A stretch of DNA of 64,000 nt from Pseudomonas triticicola. Its GTDB lineage: Bacteria; Pseudomonadota; Gammaproteobacteria; Pseudomonadales; Pseudomonadaceae. Below are positions 17,235 through 25,582 of the stretch, in pieces. Position 1 is the first letter of the stretch. Each line of letters opens with the position of its first letter. Location: assembly GCF_019145375.1 (NCBI RefSeq), contig NZ_JAHSTX010000001.1, forward strand, positions 1,525,001 through 1,589,000, written 5' to 3'. The notes beneath the pieces were generated by a model. It did no database searches. It worked only from the letters and a program-made list of their open reading frames with translations, and was not told the DNA's origin. The position numbers were made by a program, and so were the translations under genes.

Positions 17235-17891
17235 TCAGGCTACGGCGGACTCTCGTGCCACTTGCCTGAGAATTTGTTCGTACTCCTTGACGGATAGCGA
17301 TCCGGACACCAACTGGCGACCGTTCAGCACCATGGCCGGGACCGAGTTAATTCCGCGCTCAAGGTAAAAACTCTCAAGTTCACGGACCTCGAGAGCGAAC
17401 GCCTCGCTAGTCAAAATCTCTCGGGCGCGGGTGGTTGAAAGTCCCGCTTCACCGGCCAGGCGCACCAATGTTTCGTGGTCGCTGGGGTTCTCGCCATTGG
17501 TGAAATAAGCCTCGATCAGGATTTTCTTCAGCGCGACCTGGCGACCTTCCTGCACGGCCCAGAGCAGAAGGCGATGGGCATCGAAGGTGTTGTAGAAATG
17601 GCTGCGCTTGTCCAGGTCGAACTGAAAACCGATGGCTTTGCCACGCGCGACGATCATTTCATTGCGCGAGGCGACTTCTTCGGCGCTGCGCCCGTATTTG
17701 CGCATCATGTGCTTGATGGCGTGCTCGCCCTCGGCCGGCATGTCCGGGTTCAGTTCGAAGGGCTTGAAGGTCAGTTCCACGGCAACCTCGCCGGCGACAT
17801 TGGCGATGGCTTGTTCCAGCGCTGTGGCGCCGAGTGCGCACCAGGGGCACACGACATCCGACACAAAGTCGATACTGACGGGGAAAGTCAT
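17235..17891 (-). CDS. DsbA-family oxidoreductase (FrnE-like)
   Basis: A 218-residue thioredoxin-fold protein. The redox motif CPWC lies near the N-terminus (FVSDVVCPWCALG), a helical insert follows, and the cis-Pro loop INSVPAMVLNG closes the fold. No signal peptide is visible, so it acts in the cytoplasm as FrnE-type disulfide isomerases do, or as a 2-hydroxychromene-carboxylate-isomerase-like enzyme. The start ATG overlaps the stop of the tautomerase gene by four bases, indicating translational coupling. Confidence 0.88.
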   Translation of the reverse strand: MTFPVSIDFVSDVVCPWCALGATALEQAIANVAGEVAVELTFKPFELNPDMPAEGEHAIKHMMRKYGRSAEEVASRNEMIVARGKAIGFQFDLDKRSHFYNTFDAHRLLLWAVQEGRQVALKKILIEAYFTNGENPSDHETLVRLAGEAGLSTTRAREILTSEAFALEVRELESFYLERGINSVPAMVLNGRQLVSGSLSVKEYEQILRQVARESAVA

Positions 17892-18103
17892 TTCTTCGAC
17901 TCCGTCAGTTGTTGGCGGTACTCGGTGGTGGTAATTCCCGCATAGCCCCAGTTGTCGGTATCGACCTCTTCAATAACGATGTGGGTGAGGTGCGGGTCCT
18001 TGTTGAGGACGGTTTGCATGGTTTTGGTGATCTCGGCGATGACTTGAGATTTCTGTTCTTTGGTAACGCCGTCGCGAGTGATACGAACGCTGATGAAAGG
18101 CAT
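17888..18103 (-). CDS. 4-oxalocrotonate-tautomerase-family protein
   Basis: A 71-residue protein starting MPFISVRITRDG. After Met removal Pro1 becomes the catalytic base of the tautomerase superfamily, which fixes the start at 18103. The length is typical of the 4-OT subunit. HIVIEEVDTDNWGYAG is the conserved second half. It overlaps the DsbA-like gene by four bases. These small enzymes tautomerise or dehalogenate unsaturated acids; the physiological substrate is unknown. Confidence 0.88.
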   Translation of the reverse strand: MPFISVRITRDGVTKEQKSQVIAEITKTMQTVLNKDPHLTHIVIEEVDTDNWGYAGITTTEYRQQLTESKK

Positions 18104-18256
18104 GGGATAAGTCTCCAGTAGGCGCCCCATCGACATGATGAGGGGAGCGGTGGGATGGACTTTAGAGTGTTGCGTTCAGGGGATAAATCAGGGGCGGAGA
18201 ACATCACTTATAACGCGGTGTAATCAATACAACTGGGGGCTTTGCAGAAGGTAAAT

Positions 18257-18288
18257 CGCCCTCCCTGGCTGCAGGCGCGGGGAGGGCG
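18257..18288 (-). terminator. probable transcript-end hairpin of the hvfA-like gene
   Basis: CGCCCTCCC at 18257-18265 pairs with GGGAGGGCG at 18280-18288. On the minus strand the stem is followed by ATTTAC, a weak U-tract. It lies 20 bp past the stop of the precursor gene. Confidence 0.5.
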
Positions 18289-18307
18289 AATGCTACGGCG
18301 GGAGGAA

Positions 18308-18775
18308 TCAGTCCTGCGCTTTGCTCATGCGGGTAAATAGCTCGGTGGGTACTTTCTTGCCGTTGGAAATGTACTGGTTGGTTCTGAACTTGTAGACCTC
18401 ACCTTCCGAAAGAAAACCATCGTGGTTGGTGTCCATCGCTTTGAATTCTTCACCGCCCTGAGGTGCCACAGCCAGCAGTTCTTTAAGAGAGACGAGGCCA
18501 TCATGGTCGGTGTCTGTGCGAGCGAAAGAGTCGTCCCCGCATTTGCCTTCACCGCACTTGCCTTCGGCAGTAGCGGACTTGTCGCTGGCTTCGCTGGCCC
18601 CGCATTTGCCTTCGCCACACTTGCCTTCGCCGGTTTTATCGGCCGATGCCAGTTGGTAGCCTTGGGGCAGTGGCTCAACAGCAAAAGCCGCAGACGATGC
18701 CAGGCTCATGCCACCGGCTAAGGCAATTGCGGCCAGGCCAAGACTGGTTTTGTTCGACATTGGTTTACGGTACAT
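18308..18775 (-). CDS. oxazolin/bufferin-type copper-peptide precursor with EF-hand tail (HvfA-like)
   Basis: A 155-residue exported protein; the ATG at 18775 has GGAG seven bases upstream. After a signal peptide (ending near AAFA, residue 32) come four EGKCG motifs in two tandem pairs, with Cys53, Cys58, Cys74 and Cys79. In characterised HvfA/bufferin systems the EGKCG cysteines are converted to copper-binding oxazolone/thioamide groups by a DUF692 enzyme with a DUF2063 partner, and both genes lie just upstream here. Unusually, two canonical EF-hand loops follow: D88-x-D-x-D-G...E99 and D115-x-N-x-D-G...E126. The protein could therefore bind copper through modified cysteines and calcium through the tail. 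It has its own upstream region with repeated TGTATC words. Confidence 0.87.
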   Translation of the reverse strand: MYRKPMSNKTSLGLAAIALAGGMSLASSAAFAVEPLPQGYQLASADKTGEGKCGEGKCGASEASDKSATAEGKCGEGKCGDDSFARTDTDHDGLVSLKELLAVAPQGGEEFKAMDTNHDGFLSEGEVYKFRTNQYISNGKKVPTELFTRMSKAQD

Positions 18776-18921
18776 AGTGCTTCTCCAGATGCTTTGCGCG
18801 GCCAGGCCGCGGTTCATGCCACAGGGCGGATAGACCCTCAAGGAAGCTCGAGGCGAAGGGCGCAAGCGTCGTCCACTTCGACAGAGCGGCCTTGTTCGGG
18901 CAGGCCTATTTAGCGGGAGTC

Positions 18922-18943
18922 ATGTATCGGCGATGTATCGGCG
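18922..18943 (+). promoter_or_regulatory. 11-bp tandem repeat, possible response-regulator site
   Basis: ATGTATCGGCG is repeated head to tail without spacer. The 11-bp step places both TGTATC words on the same DNA face, as for OmpR/PhoB-type regulators. The same TGTATC word recurs in the motif at 18981-18998 on the other strand. Confidence 0.45.
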
Positions 18944-18980
18944 AGCGGAGCATTTGTAAGCCAATCCCAGGAGTTAGCGT

Positions 18981-18998
18981 TTGGGTACATAGAGATAC
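18981..18998 (-). promoter_or_regulatory. shared upstream motif, precursor copy
   Basis: Plus-strand TTGGGTACATAGAGATAC agrees in 15 of 18 positions with the motif at 21986-22003. On the minus strand it has two TGTAYC words 10 bp apart. It is 206 bp before the precursor start codon. Confidence 0.6.
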
Positions 18999-19027
18999 AA
19001 AAACCGACCTCAGCCTTTGCTCGTCAG

Positions 19028-19819
19028 TCAGGACAACAGCTTTAAAACGGGTGTCGCGGCTACGCCGACGGCAGCTTGCGCATGCAGCTGGCGCAGCAGC
19101 ACCAGTGCGTCAGCGACGAAGCCGGTCACATCTGATGCACCAGCCTCCGCAGCCAAAGCGTGCAACTGCGCTCGACCATCCATGTCAGGGAACTGCTCGA
19201 TCCGCTGCAACAAACGGAACGCGAGAGGGCTGACCTGGGAGAATTGCACTTGGCCACTCGGCACACGGCTGATCAGCAGCAACGTCGGTTGTTCTGGCGG
19301 TTCAGAAGGCAAGTGGCCTGGCGCGAGACGATGTACGGCCCAAATGTAAGCCAGCGGCCAGACGAGCGGGGAGAGCCTGAGGGGACGGTCGAGTAAATGC
19401 GCCGCATCACTGGCCTTTAACGGCGCAGCGTCCAACTGTTGCAGCGCCATTTCCACCCACTCGTAATGAGCCAATTCAGGCAAGAACGGGTACAAGGGGT
19501 GTTCGTGATCGGGCGAGTCTTCCAGGCTCGCTACGAAGTCTACAAACTCACGAGCAATTTCTCCGAAGCGTGGTGTCTGCGCGCGGTAGTCACGCAAAAA
19601 ACGTCGTACCAGCGCACGCCAACCGGCATCACCCAGCACGGCAACCAGCACCGGAAACGTTCCACCCAGCAACCCCAACAGATTGTTCAACACCAGGTTG
19701 AGATAGACCTGCGCTCTCTCGGGATTCATCTGCGCAGGCGGCGCATAACTGTCCGGGTCACGCAGGTACCGGGTCAGCGCGAGCTGCTGACTGTGCAGAC
19801 TTGAAGTGGAGTCAGCCAT
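19028..19819 (-). CDS. DUF2063 (HvfC/BufC-like) maturation partner
   Basis: A 263-residue protein with the DUF2063 N-terminal region ([16 protein letters not shown], then [23 protein letters not shown]) and a C-terminal half that in HvfC/BufC proteins helps present the precursor to the DUF692 oxidase. The [15 protein letters not shown] helix is characteristic. Its start overlaps the DUF692 gene by eight bases, so the two are translationally coupled, as in known clusters. No enzymatic residues are expected; the role is leader recognition. Confidence 0.87.
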   Translation of the reverse strand: MADSTSSLHSQQLALTRYLRDPDSYAPPAQMNPERAQVYLNLVLNNLLGLLGGTFPVLVAVLGDAGWRALVRRFLRDYRAQTPRFGEIAREFVDFVASLEDSPDHEHPLYPFLPELAHYEWVEMALQQLDAAPLKASDAAHLLDRPLRLSPLVWPLAYIWAVHRLAPGHLPSEPPEQPTLLLISRVPSGQVQFSQVSPLAFRLLQRIEQFPDMDGRAQLHALAAEAGASDVTGFVADALVLLRQLHAQAAVGVAATPVLKLLS

Positions 19820-20693
19820 CGACAGTCACCCGCACCAAAGCATCCGCGTCGCGCTGCAAGCGCCTGATGGTGTTCAGCTCAGCGACCAGTTCGTCGTAGG
19901 ACGGAAAGTTGAAATCGCGCTCCAGCAGGGTTGGCTTCACACCGAAAAGGTCATAAGCCTGGCCCAGCAATGACCAGACTACCGGTTTGACCGAAGCACC
20001 ATGGGTGTCGATGATCAGGTCATCAGCTTCGTCGTAATGGCCAGCCACATGCATGGCGACTACGCGTTCTGGTTCCAGGCCGGCGAGGAAAACCGCTGGA
20101 TCGAAGCGGTGGTTCACTGAGTTGACGTACACATTGTTAACGTCGAGCAACAGGTCGCAATCGGCCTCGCGGAGCACTGCATTGGTAAAAGTGAGTTCGT
20201 CCATGTCCTGATGAGCAGCGGCGTAGTAGGAGACGTTCTCTACAGCAAGACGACGACCGAGAATGTCCTGTGCACGACGGATGCGCGCCGCAACGTGATG
20301 AACGGCCTCTTCAGTGAATGGCAACGGCAGCAGGTCGTAGAGATGGCCATCGTCACTGCAGTAACTCAGGTGTTCGCTATAAAACGGCACGTTGAAGCGA
20401 TCAAGAAACCCGCGGACTTGCTCAAGAAAAGATTCGTCCAGCGGCGCACTGCCACCCAGCGATAGTGACAGGCCATGGCATGACAGCGGGTAGCGTTCAG
20501 CCAGCAATCGCATGGCTTCACCATGAGCGCCGCCGATGCCGATCCAGTTCTCTGGAGCAACCTCTAGAAAATCGAAATCACCGACTGGAGCGTCACGAAG
20601 CGTGTTGAGCAGCGCACGGCGCAATCCCAGCCCGACGGTCGCCTCAGGAAGCTGTGGATCTAGATGTGCAGGTGACGAAATGTTCGTTTGCAT
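19812..20693 (-). CDS. DUF692/MNIO multinuclear iron oxidase (HvfB/BufB-like)
   Basis: A 293-residue TIM-barrel enzyme of the multinuclear non-heme iron-dependent oxidase family. Likely metal ligands are visible: H73 ([11 protein letters not shown]), E107/H108 (FYSEHLSYC), E152 (VENVSYY), D184 and N187 ([10 protein letters not shown]), H215 and H219 (MHVAGH), D229/H231 (IDTHG) and E258 (LLERDFNFP). I chose the ATG at 20693; upstream in-frame sequence does not look like the family. It should modify the EGKCG cysteines of the precursor using oxygen. Confidence 0.92.
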   Translation of the reverse strand: MQTNISSPAHLDPQLPEATVGLGLRRALLNTLRDAPVGDFDFLEVAPENWIGIGGAHGEAMRLLAERYPLSCHGLSLSLGGSAPLDESFLEQVRGFLDRFNVPFYSEHLSYCSDDGHLYDLLPLPFTEEAVHHVAARIRRAQDILGRRLAVENVSYYAAAHQDMDELTFTNAVLREADCDLLLDVNNVYVNSVNHRFDPAVFLAGLEPERVVAMHVAGHYDEADDLIIDTHGASVKPVVWSLLGQAYDLFGVKPTLLERDFNFPSYDELVAELNTIRRLQRDADALVRVTVDG

Positions 20694-20805
20694 GAGCTCA
20701 ATACTCCGATTCGACGTCTGGAACCCCCGACCCACAGCACCTCCACGGCTACCGCTGGCAGCCGGGGGTTGTGAATCGGGTGATTGAAACCCGCCACGGT
20801 TCTGC

Positions 20806-21225
20806 TCAAACGAGGTTGATTACCACGTTGATGTTGTTCCGCGTCGCTTTGGAGTACGGGCATGTCTGGTGTGCGGTGTCGATCAGCTCTTGAGCGACGT
20901 TGCGATCCAGCCCGGGAAGGAAGACGTTGAGGCGAGCCTGGAGGAAATACGCACCATCGGTTGTGCCTAGATCGACTTCGGCGTCGACCGCAAGGTCAAC
21001 CGGGAGGGTGACTTTCAGCTTGCTCGCCGCTAGTCCCATTGCACCGATAAAACAAGCCGACCAACCTGCGGCGAACAACTGCTCTGGGTTGGTACCGGCG
21101 CCAGAAGTGCCAGGCGACGACAGCTTTATATCCAGTCGGCCGTCGTCACTGAGGGCGGTGCCATTACGACCACCCGAGGAGGTATGGACTTTGCCGGTGT
21201 ACAGCACTTTATCAATATGGGTCAT
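20806..21225 (-). CDS. Ohr/OsmC-family organic hydroperoxide reductase
   Basis: A 139-residue Ohr-type peroxidase. The paired redox cysteines lie in [11 protein letters not shown] and [13 protein letters not shown], and the N-terminal [16 protein letters not shown] is typical of Ohr. It reduces organic hydroperoxides with lipoylated partners. It lies between the doxX-like and DUF692 genes on the same strand with short gaps and is probably cotranscribed, which is not a usual member of HvfABCX clusters as I know them. Confidence 0.9.
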   Translation of the reverse strand: MTHIDKVLYTGKVHTSSGGRNGTALSDDGRLDIKLSSPGTSGAGTNPEQLFAAGWSACFIGAMGLAASKLKVTLPVDLAVDAEVDLGTTDGAYFLQARLNVFLPGLDRNVAQELIDTAHQTCPYSKATRNNINVVINLV

Positions 21226-21286
21226 GGTGAAACTCCTGATTAACTAGCGGGGGTTGAGAGCGATAACCTTGGTGACGCAATAACAC

Positions 21287-21802
21287 TCAGCGTGCATTCA
21301 AGCGCTTGAGATACCGATCGATGAATGCATCCAGGCTCAGCTTGCCGGCGCCTGTGAATACCAGTGGCAGAAGTGCGACGAGATAGATCAACGGCAGCTT
21401 GAAATTGCCGTAGCCTTTGTTGCTGATGGAGTACCCCATAGCCAGTTCGCTCAACGTCGACCACTCTGCTGGCCAGTGAACTGCGGCAGTTGCCACGACG
21501 GTGACTACTATGAGGATCAGTGCCGAAAGACGTGTTCCCAGGCCTACAAGCAAAGCAATGGAACAGAGCAGCTCTGCCCACATGGATAACTGCCAATTGA
21601 ACGTAGCCGGCAGATGATTGAAGGGAAAAGGGAAGGCACCCTGGATGCTTGGGAACCAGTTCTCACCGTTCCACTTTTCCCATCCCGCTTCAAAAAACTC
21701 CCAGGCCAGAAACACGCGCAGGCTTAACGGTGCGATCCAGTCTCCAGCACGATCGAGGTTAAGTTGCAGGCGATTCAAGACCGATAACGCGTTTGTTTGC
21801 AT
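21287..21802 (-). CDS. DoxX-family membrane protein (HvfX-like)
   Basis: A 171-residue inner-membrane protein with four hydrophobic segments (around [50 protein letters not shown] and [14 protein letters not shown]). The start at 21802 follows GGAGG with a nine-base gap. DoxX/HvfX proteins regularly accompany DUF692/DUF2063 maturation genes; their exact role is unsettled. It is the first gene of the minus-strand unit with Ohr, HvfB and HvfC. Confidence 0.87.
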   Translation of the reverse strand: MQTNALSVLNRLQLNLDRAGDWIAPLSLRVFLAWEFFEAGWEKWNGENWFPSIQGAFPFPFNHLPATFNWQLSMWAELLCSIALLVGLGTRLSALILIVVTVVATAAVHWPAEWSTLSELAMGYSISNKGYGNFKLPLIYLVALLPLVFTGAGKLSLDAFIDRYLKRLNAR

Positions 21803-22181
21803 TGGTTTAATCCTCCGACTCGTCGTCAAGAAAGTGGAAGCCTTTCAGGTGCTCCCAGTGAGAGGTATCAGGCACAGGAGCACCTGCGCTGGCCGTGAGC
21901 GCAGTTCATCGTGCTGGTGTATCTCGCTTGTGTCTGGGGGCGTGGGAAGATCAATGTTGTGTAACGTGTTTGCGTCCGTACACACTTGGATACAGAGCGA
22001 TACCTGTTGAAGGCGCTATTTTGGAGTTGGGATATATGATCGGCTGCGTTCTGCCGGTGACTGGCGGGAGGATTTCGCAGGACAAACGAACGTCGCAGAT
22101 GAGGGGAGGGGCGAGGGCGTGGAAAGTACTGTTGAATGAGGGGGGGCACGCCAGGTGCCCACCTTGTCTGTCTGGAACCGC
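21803..22181 (-). other. promoter region of the doxX-ohr-hvfBC unit
   Basis: No gene is seen in this 379-bp stretch. It contains the shared 18-bp motif at 21986-22003 and otherwise unremarkable sequence. Confidence 0.5.
21986..22003 (-). promoter_or_regulatory. shared upstream motif, doxX copy
   Basis: Plus-strand TTGGATACAGAGCGATAC agrees in 15 of 18 positions with 18981-18998. It is 184 bp before the doxX-like start, close to the 206 bp seen for the precursor gene, so both transcripts may answer to one regulator. Confidence 0.6.
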
Positions 22182-23243
22182 CTAAGGTATCAAGCGCATC
22201 TCCCGCAGCCTGTCGAACACGTCAAAAAATGCCTGATCGCTCGCTTGGTAGGCAGTGAAGCCCATCAGGCGGCTTTTCGACATGTCCGTGACCACTTCGA
22301 TGGGCCGGCCAAGGTCGGCATCGGTATGCCATGGAGAAATCAGGCGACTGATATCGGATTCTTTCAAATCGTGTTCGGCGACTATTTGCGCCCAAACGGC
22401 TTGATCGTCCGCCATCTGCTTCTCTAGAGGCGAAGGTGACGCAGGATAGTCAGCAGCAGGCAGGTCGAAGTATTCGGCAATTCGGCTCCACATCCATTTC
22501 CAGCGGAATACATCGCCATTGGTGATATTGAATGCCTGATTTGCCGCAGCCGGCGTGGTGGCCGCCCACAGTTGCTGTTTCGCCAATTGCCGCGCATCGG
22601 TCATGTCGGTGAGGCTGTCCCACTGCACCTTGGATCCGGGAAACACAAACGGACGATTGGTTTTTTTGCAAATCGAGGCATAGACGGCGAGGGTGGTCGC
22701 CATGTTCATCGCATTGCCCACGGCCACCCCCGTGACGGTATGCGGGCGATGCACGCTCCAGGTGAAACCGTCCTTTTCCGCAGCGGCGAAGAGTTCGTCT
22801 TCCTGAGCGTAATAGAAATTCTCGACATCGAGACGACCCTGTTCTTCGCGAAACGGCGTCTGCGGCAAGCTGCCCTTACCATAGGCTTCGAACGGGCCGA
22901 GGTAGTGCTTCAGGCCAGTAACCAGCGCTACGTGTTTGACGCTTTTCGCTGGGCGAATGGCGGCGAGGACGTTGCGTACCATGGCCGCATTGACGCGAAT
23001 GTTCTCGGCCTCCGTGGCTTGCCGCGACCATGTGGTAATGAACACATGAGTGGGTTTCACATCCCTCAGCGCCTGTTCCAGTGAAGTAGGATCCTGAAGA
23101 TCTGCCGCGACAGGGATCACGCCTTGCGCTGGTGATGGATGCCTCGACAGCGCGGCGACTTGCCACTGGTTGTCGATGAGTAACTGGGTGATGGCGCTGC
23201 CGACAATGCCGCTGGCGCCCACGACTAGAGCTGTCTGGGTCAT
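22182..23243 (-). CDS. PRISE-type SDR reductase (progesterone 5-beta-reductase-like)
   Basis: A 353-residue extended short-chain dehydrogenase. The nucleotide motif is VVGASGIVGSAI. The catalytic Tyr lies in NFYYAQEDELF and the Lys in LVTGLKHYLGPF, the pattern of PRISE enzymes rather than the usual YxxxK. Family members reduce enones with NADPH. Downstream boundary of the gene is followed by the oxazolin promoter region. A 57-bp internal piece (22927-22983) is duplicated in the scar at 7.4 kb. Confidence 0.87.
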   Translation of the reverse strand: MTQTALVVGASGIVGSAITQLLIDNQWQVAALSRHPSPAQGVIPVAADLQDPTSLEQALRDVKPTHVFITTWSRQATEAENIRVNAAMVRNVLAAIRPAKSVKHVALVTGLKHYLGPFEAYGKGSLPQTPFREEQGRLDVENFYYAQEDELFAAAEKDGFTWSVHRPHTVTGVAVGNAMNMATTLAVYASICKKTNRPFVFPGSKVQWDSLTDMTDARQLAKQQLWAATTPAAANQAFNITNGDVFRWKWMWSRIAEYFDLPAADYPASPSPLEKQMADDQAVWAQIVAEHDLKESDISRLISPWHTDADLGRPIEVVTDMSKSRLMGFTAYQASDQAFFDVFDRLREMRLIP

Positions 23244-23347
23244 AGGTTTCTCCTGGATTTGAGTTTGGGAGTCCGTCTGAGCAACAGAGGTTCAACCTGA
23301 AAATCCGTTAGAGTGCGCGCTACTCCCCGTTAAAGCCTGTGAGAAAA

Positions 23348-23992
23348 ATGACTCGTCCGCTGTTTGTCGCTCTGGATGGCCCCAAAGGCGTCGGCAAAAC
23401 CTCGCTGTTGGAGGCCATCACTGAAGTCCTGAGGGCAGACAACCAGAAAGTCATCCGACTGTGCGAGAAAAAAAGCGACCCGTTCAGGGGCGAAACAATG
23501 CATCTGGTGAACCGACTCGTCCGACATCCTGACCGGGATCTGGAACTGGAAGTTTGCCAACGCCTGGCTGACAGCCGCAGTTGGATTTCCCGGCACGTGC
23601 TGACCAAACAGCCTGCCGACAGCATCATCCTGATCGATCGCTGGTACCCGTCCGATGCGGCGTTTCGCCGGATAGTCCCGTTTGCTGAAATCCTGCAATT
23701 GAACATTGACCGCAACGTACAGGTGCCCGACCTGCATGTTGGGGTGGTGACGACGGCGGAGATTTCGTGGGCGAGGGCAGGGGCACGACGGCGCGGCTTG
23801 AGCAGCACTGTGCTTCGCGGTCTGGAGGAGCATGTCGCTTGTACTGAGGCGTTTGAGGTGGCCGCTGCAGATCAGGGTTGGTTTTTGTGTCGGAATGAGG
23901 GGGCGATCGAGGAGGCGACGGCGCGGGTGGTAGGGGAGATTAATCGGGTGATTAGACGCCTCCATGTGGGAAGTGTCAGTCCGCCATGCTGA
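23348..23992 (+). CDS. thymidylate-kinase-like P-loop protein
   Basis: A 214-residue P-loop kinase. It has Walker A GPKGVGKTS and a DRWYPSDAAF motif that corresponds to the DR(Y/F) dTMP-binding loop. The rest diverges from the housekeeping Tmk, and the length fits an accessory or nucleotide-salvage kinase. The start is either the ATG at 23348 or the GTG three codons earlier; neither has a strong ribosome site. It stands alone between convergent genes. Confidence 0.7.
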   Translation: MTRPLFVALDGPKGVGKTSLLEAITEVLRADNQKVIRLCEKKSDPFRGETMHLVNRLVRHPDRDLELEVCQRLADSRSWISRHVLTKQPADSIILIDRWYPSDAAFRRIVPFAEILQLNIDRNVQVPDLHVGVVTTAEISWARAGARRRGLSSTVLRGLEEHVACTEAFEVAAADQGWFLCRNEGAIEEATARVVGEINRVIRRLHVGSVSPPC

Positions 23993-24134
23993 GCGGCGCG
24001 GATCGGATCTAAACCCGCTGTCCTGTCACTTGATCGCGCGCTCGGCGGCGTTGAGGATCGGTTCGCCGCGAGATAGGTCGGGCCTGGTAGGAGGTGGCGC
24101 TTCCTGGTCCTGGATCGCAGTATCCGTAGCGATT

Positions 24135-24601
24135 TCAGGCGGGGGGATCCAGCAGGGAAATCAGGCGCGGCTCGATGCTGTCGGGTTGTATCTCGAGAAT
24201 TGCCAGCGTGACCGGCAATTTGAAACGCCGAGGGCCGGGCTACCAGGGTTCACGTATAGACGATCGCCGCGCCATTCTATGCGCGGTTTGTGGGAATGGC
24301 CGGTGATGATGAGCTTTATGTCTGGATCTAGATCGGCGGGGACGTCGGCGATGTCGTGGATAAGGAGAGTGTGCCAGCCGTTGAGAGTGCAGGTCAGAAA
24401 GTCGGGGAGGTCTTTGGCCCATGGGCTGCTGAGATCATTGTTGCCGCGCACGGCGTGGACGGGAGCAATTTTGGACAATTGGGCAAGGATGTCCGGGTTG
24501 CCGATGTCGCCGGCGTGGATGATCAGGTCACAGCCTTGGAGCGCGCTGATGGCTTCGGCGCGTAGGAGATTGTGAGTATCGGATATCACGGCGGTTTTCA
24601 T
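24135..24601 (-). pseudogene. YfcE/MJ0936-type phosphoesterase with frameshift
   Basis: The N-terminal part is a normal small metallophosphoesterase: ISDTHNLL, IIHAGDIG, VRGNND and TGHSHKP supply the metal ligands. After LYVNPGSPA the frame goes wrong. A second frame restores the expected family ending RRFKLPVTLAILEIQPDSIE...LLDPPA and a stop at 24135. The slip lies between 24228 and 24240. In the uncorrected frame the product is 146 residues and ends in an unrelated tail. All catalytic motifs precede the break, so activity may remain; a sequencing error is equally possible. Confidence 0.75.
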
Positions 24602-24680
24602 GGGCCAATTCTCCGTGGATGTTTCGGGTGGGAGTGACTGTTTTCGACCCAAAGCTGACCTTCAGATGGGTAAATTTTTT

Positions 24681-24980
24681 TCATCTCGTGAATGGCATCT
24701 TCAAGGACTTTGCGATCCGAGCTAAAATTTTTATGCATTTTTCAGAAACAACGAGCGGTGGTTCGTTAATCATGTAAAGTAAGTGTTCGAACGCTACTCC
24801 AGCCTCGTTGTGATCGACATAATCCAGAACTATTTCACCACCATTCTCTAAACCTGCCTGAGCTAATGCATGGTTTTCCGGTACAGGGCCGAGCTGTTCG
24901 TATGCAATGGACATCAGCGTCGAAATCTCCTCAAGTGCCTCAACGAAATCGGCCCTCAAGTCGTTGTTAAGGTGACTCAT
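24681..24980 (-). CDS. MafI-like immunity protein
   Basis: A 99-residue small acidic protein. The ATG at 24980 has AAGGGA eight bases upstream. The pattern ADFVEALEEISTLMSIAYEQLG, then LDYVDHNEAGVAFEHLLYMINE and a C-terminal amphipathic helix resembles MafI-type immunity proteins, which neutralise Maf/polymorphic toxins. No toxin gene is adjacent. The local base composition is more AT-rich than the neighbours, fitting transferred DNA. The call is by resemblance only. Confidence 0.55.
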   Translation of the reverse strand: MSHLNNDLRADFVEALEEISTLMSIAYEQLGPVPENHALAQAGLENGGEIVLDYVDHNEAGVAFEHLLYMINEPPLVVSEKCIKILARIAKSLKMPFTR

Positions 24981-25098
24981 AACAAACATCCCTTCGATTA
25001 TGTTGACCTGCGTTCCGTTCCCGTCTTGTCGATTGTTGCCAAAGACCTGATCTTTGCGCACGCGCTTGGGAAGCTAAGGTCGACCGTCCGCTCTGGGG

Positions 25099-25578
25099 TC
25101 AAGCTTTACCCATTTCCTCGTACGAAGCATCGACGAATATGATGTGCTCATCCCAAGCAGCTTCAGCTAGATCCCGGATAATTTCGGCGAGCGTCTCAAC
25201 ATCTGCCCCCTGAGCTTCGATGCAGGCCAAGCGTCCGGGCGACCAGTCGATGATGGAACACTGTGGATACGTCCTTAGCAGTGCGGACAGCACTTCCTGA
25301 GGAGGCTCTCTGTGGATATACATGAAGTCAAAGTACGGGGCACTGGCATTCTGAAGCGGGTACACCAGAGCCCATGCATTTGATTGGCCGGGAAAGCAAA
25401 TTCGGACATTACGATGCGCCCATTCCGGCCCACTGTGTTGGATGTGGCGAAGTACTTCGATGATCGAATGACAATCGGCTATTCGGATCATGCGATAAGG
25501 GTCAAACGTCCAGCCACGCCCAGGCTGGGTCCCTGCGTTACTGGTCTGAGGGGCAGTCATTCTTGTTTTTCTCTTCAT
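25099..25578 (-). CDS. hypothetical protein, possibly immunity-related
   Basis: A 159-residue soluble protein that I do not recognise. It has no signal peptide or membrane segment; Trp and acidic residues are frequent, as in WSPGRLACIEAQG and AAWDEHIIFVDASYEE. It lies 118 bp upstream of the MafI-like gene on the same strand, so the two may form a unit. Small acidic proteins beside a MafI gene are often immunity proteins, but nothing in the sequence proves it. The start may be 25578 or the ATG at 25560. Confidence 0.5.
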   Translation of the reverse strand: MKRKTRMTAPQTSNAGTQPGRGWTFDPYRMIRIADCHSIIEVLRHIQHSGPEWAHRNVRICFPGQSNAWALVYPLQNASAPYFDFMYIHREPPQEVLSALLRTYPQCSIIDWSPGRLACIEAQGADVETLAEIIRDLAEAAWDEHIIFVDASYEEMGKA

Positions 25579-25582
25579 CGCA

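Larger units (their letters stand above)
18776..19027 (-). other. promoter region of the precursor gene
   Basis: No gene is seen. It contains a perfect tandem repeat at 18922-18943 and an 18-bp motif at 18981-18998 also found before the doxX-like gene. Confidence 0.5.

Noticed and set aside
18540..18630. Tandem DNA repeats resembling a repeat array
   Set aside because: They are the codons of the four EGKCG motifs in the precursor gene, not a noncoding array.
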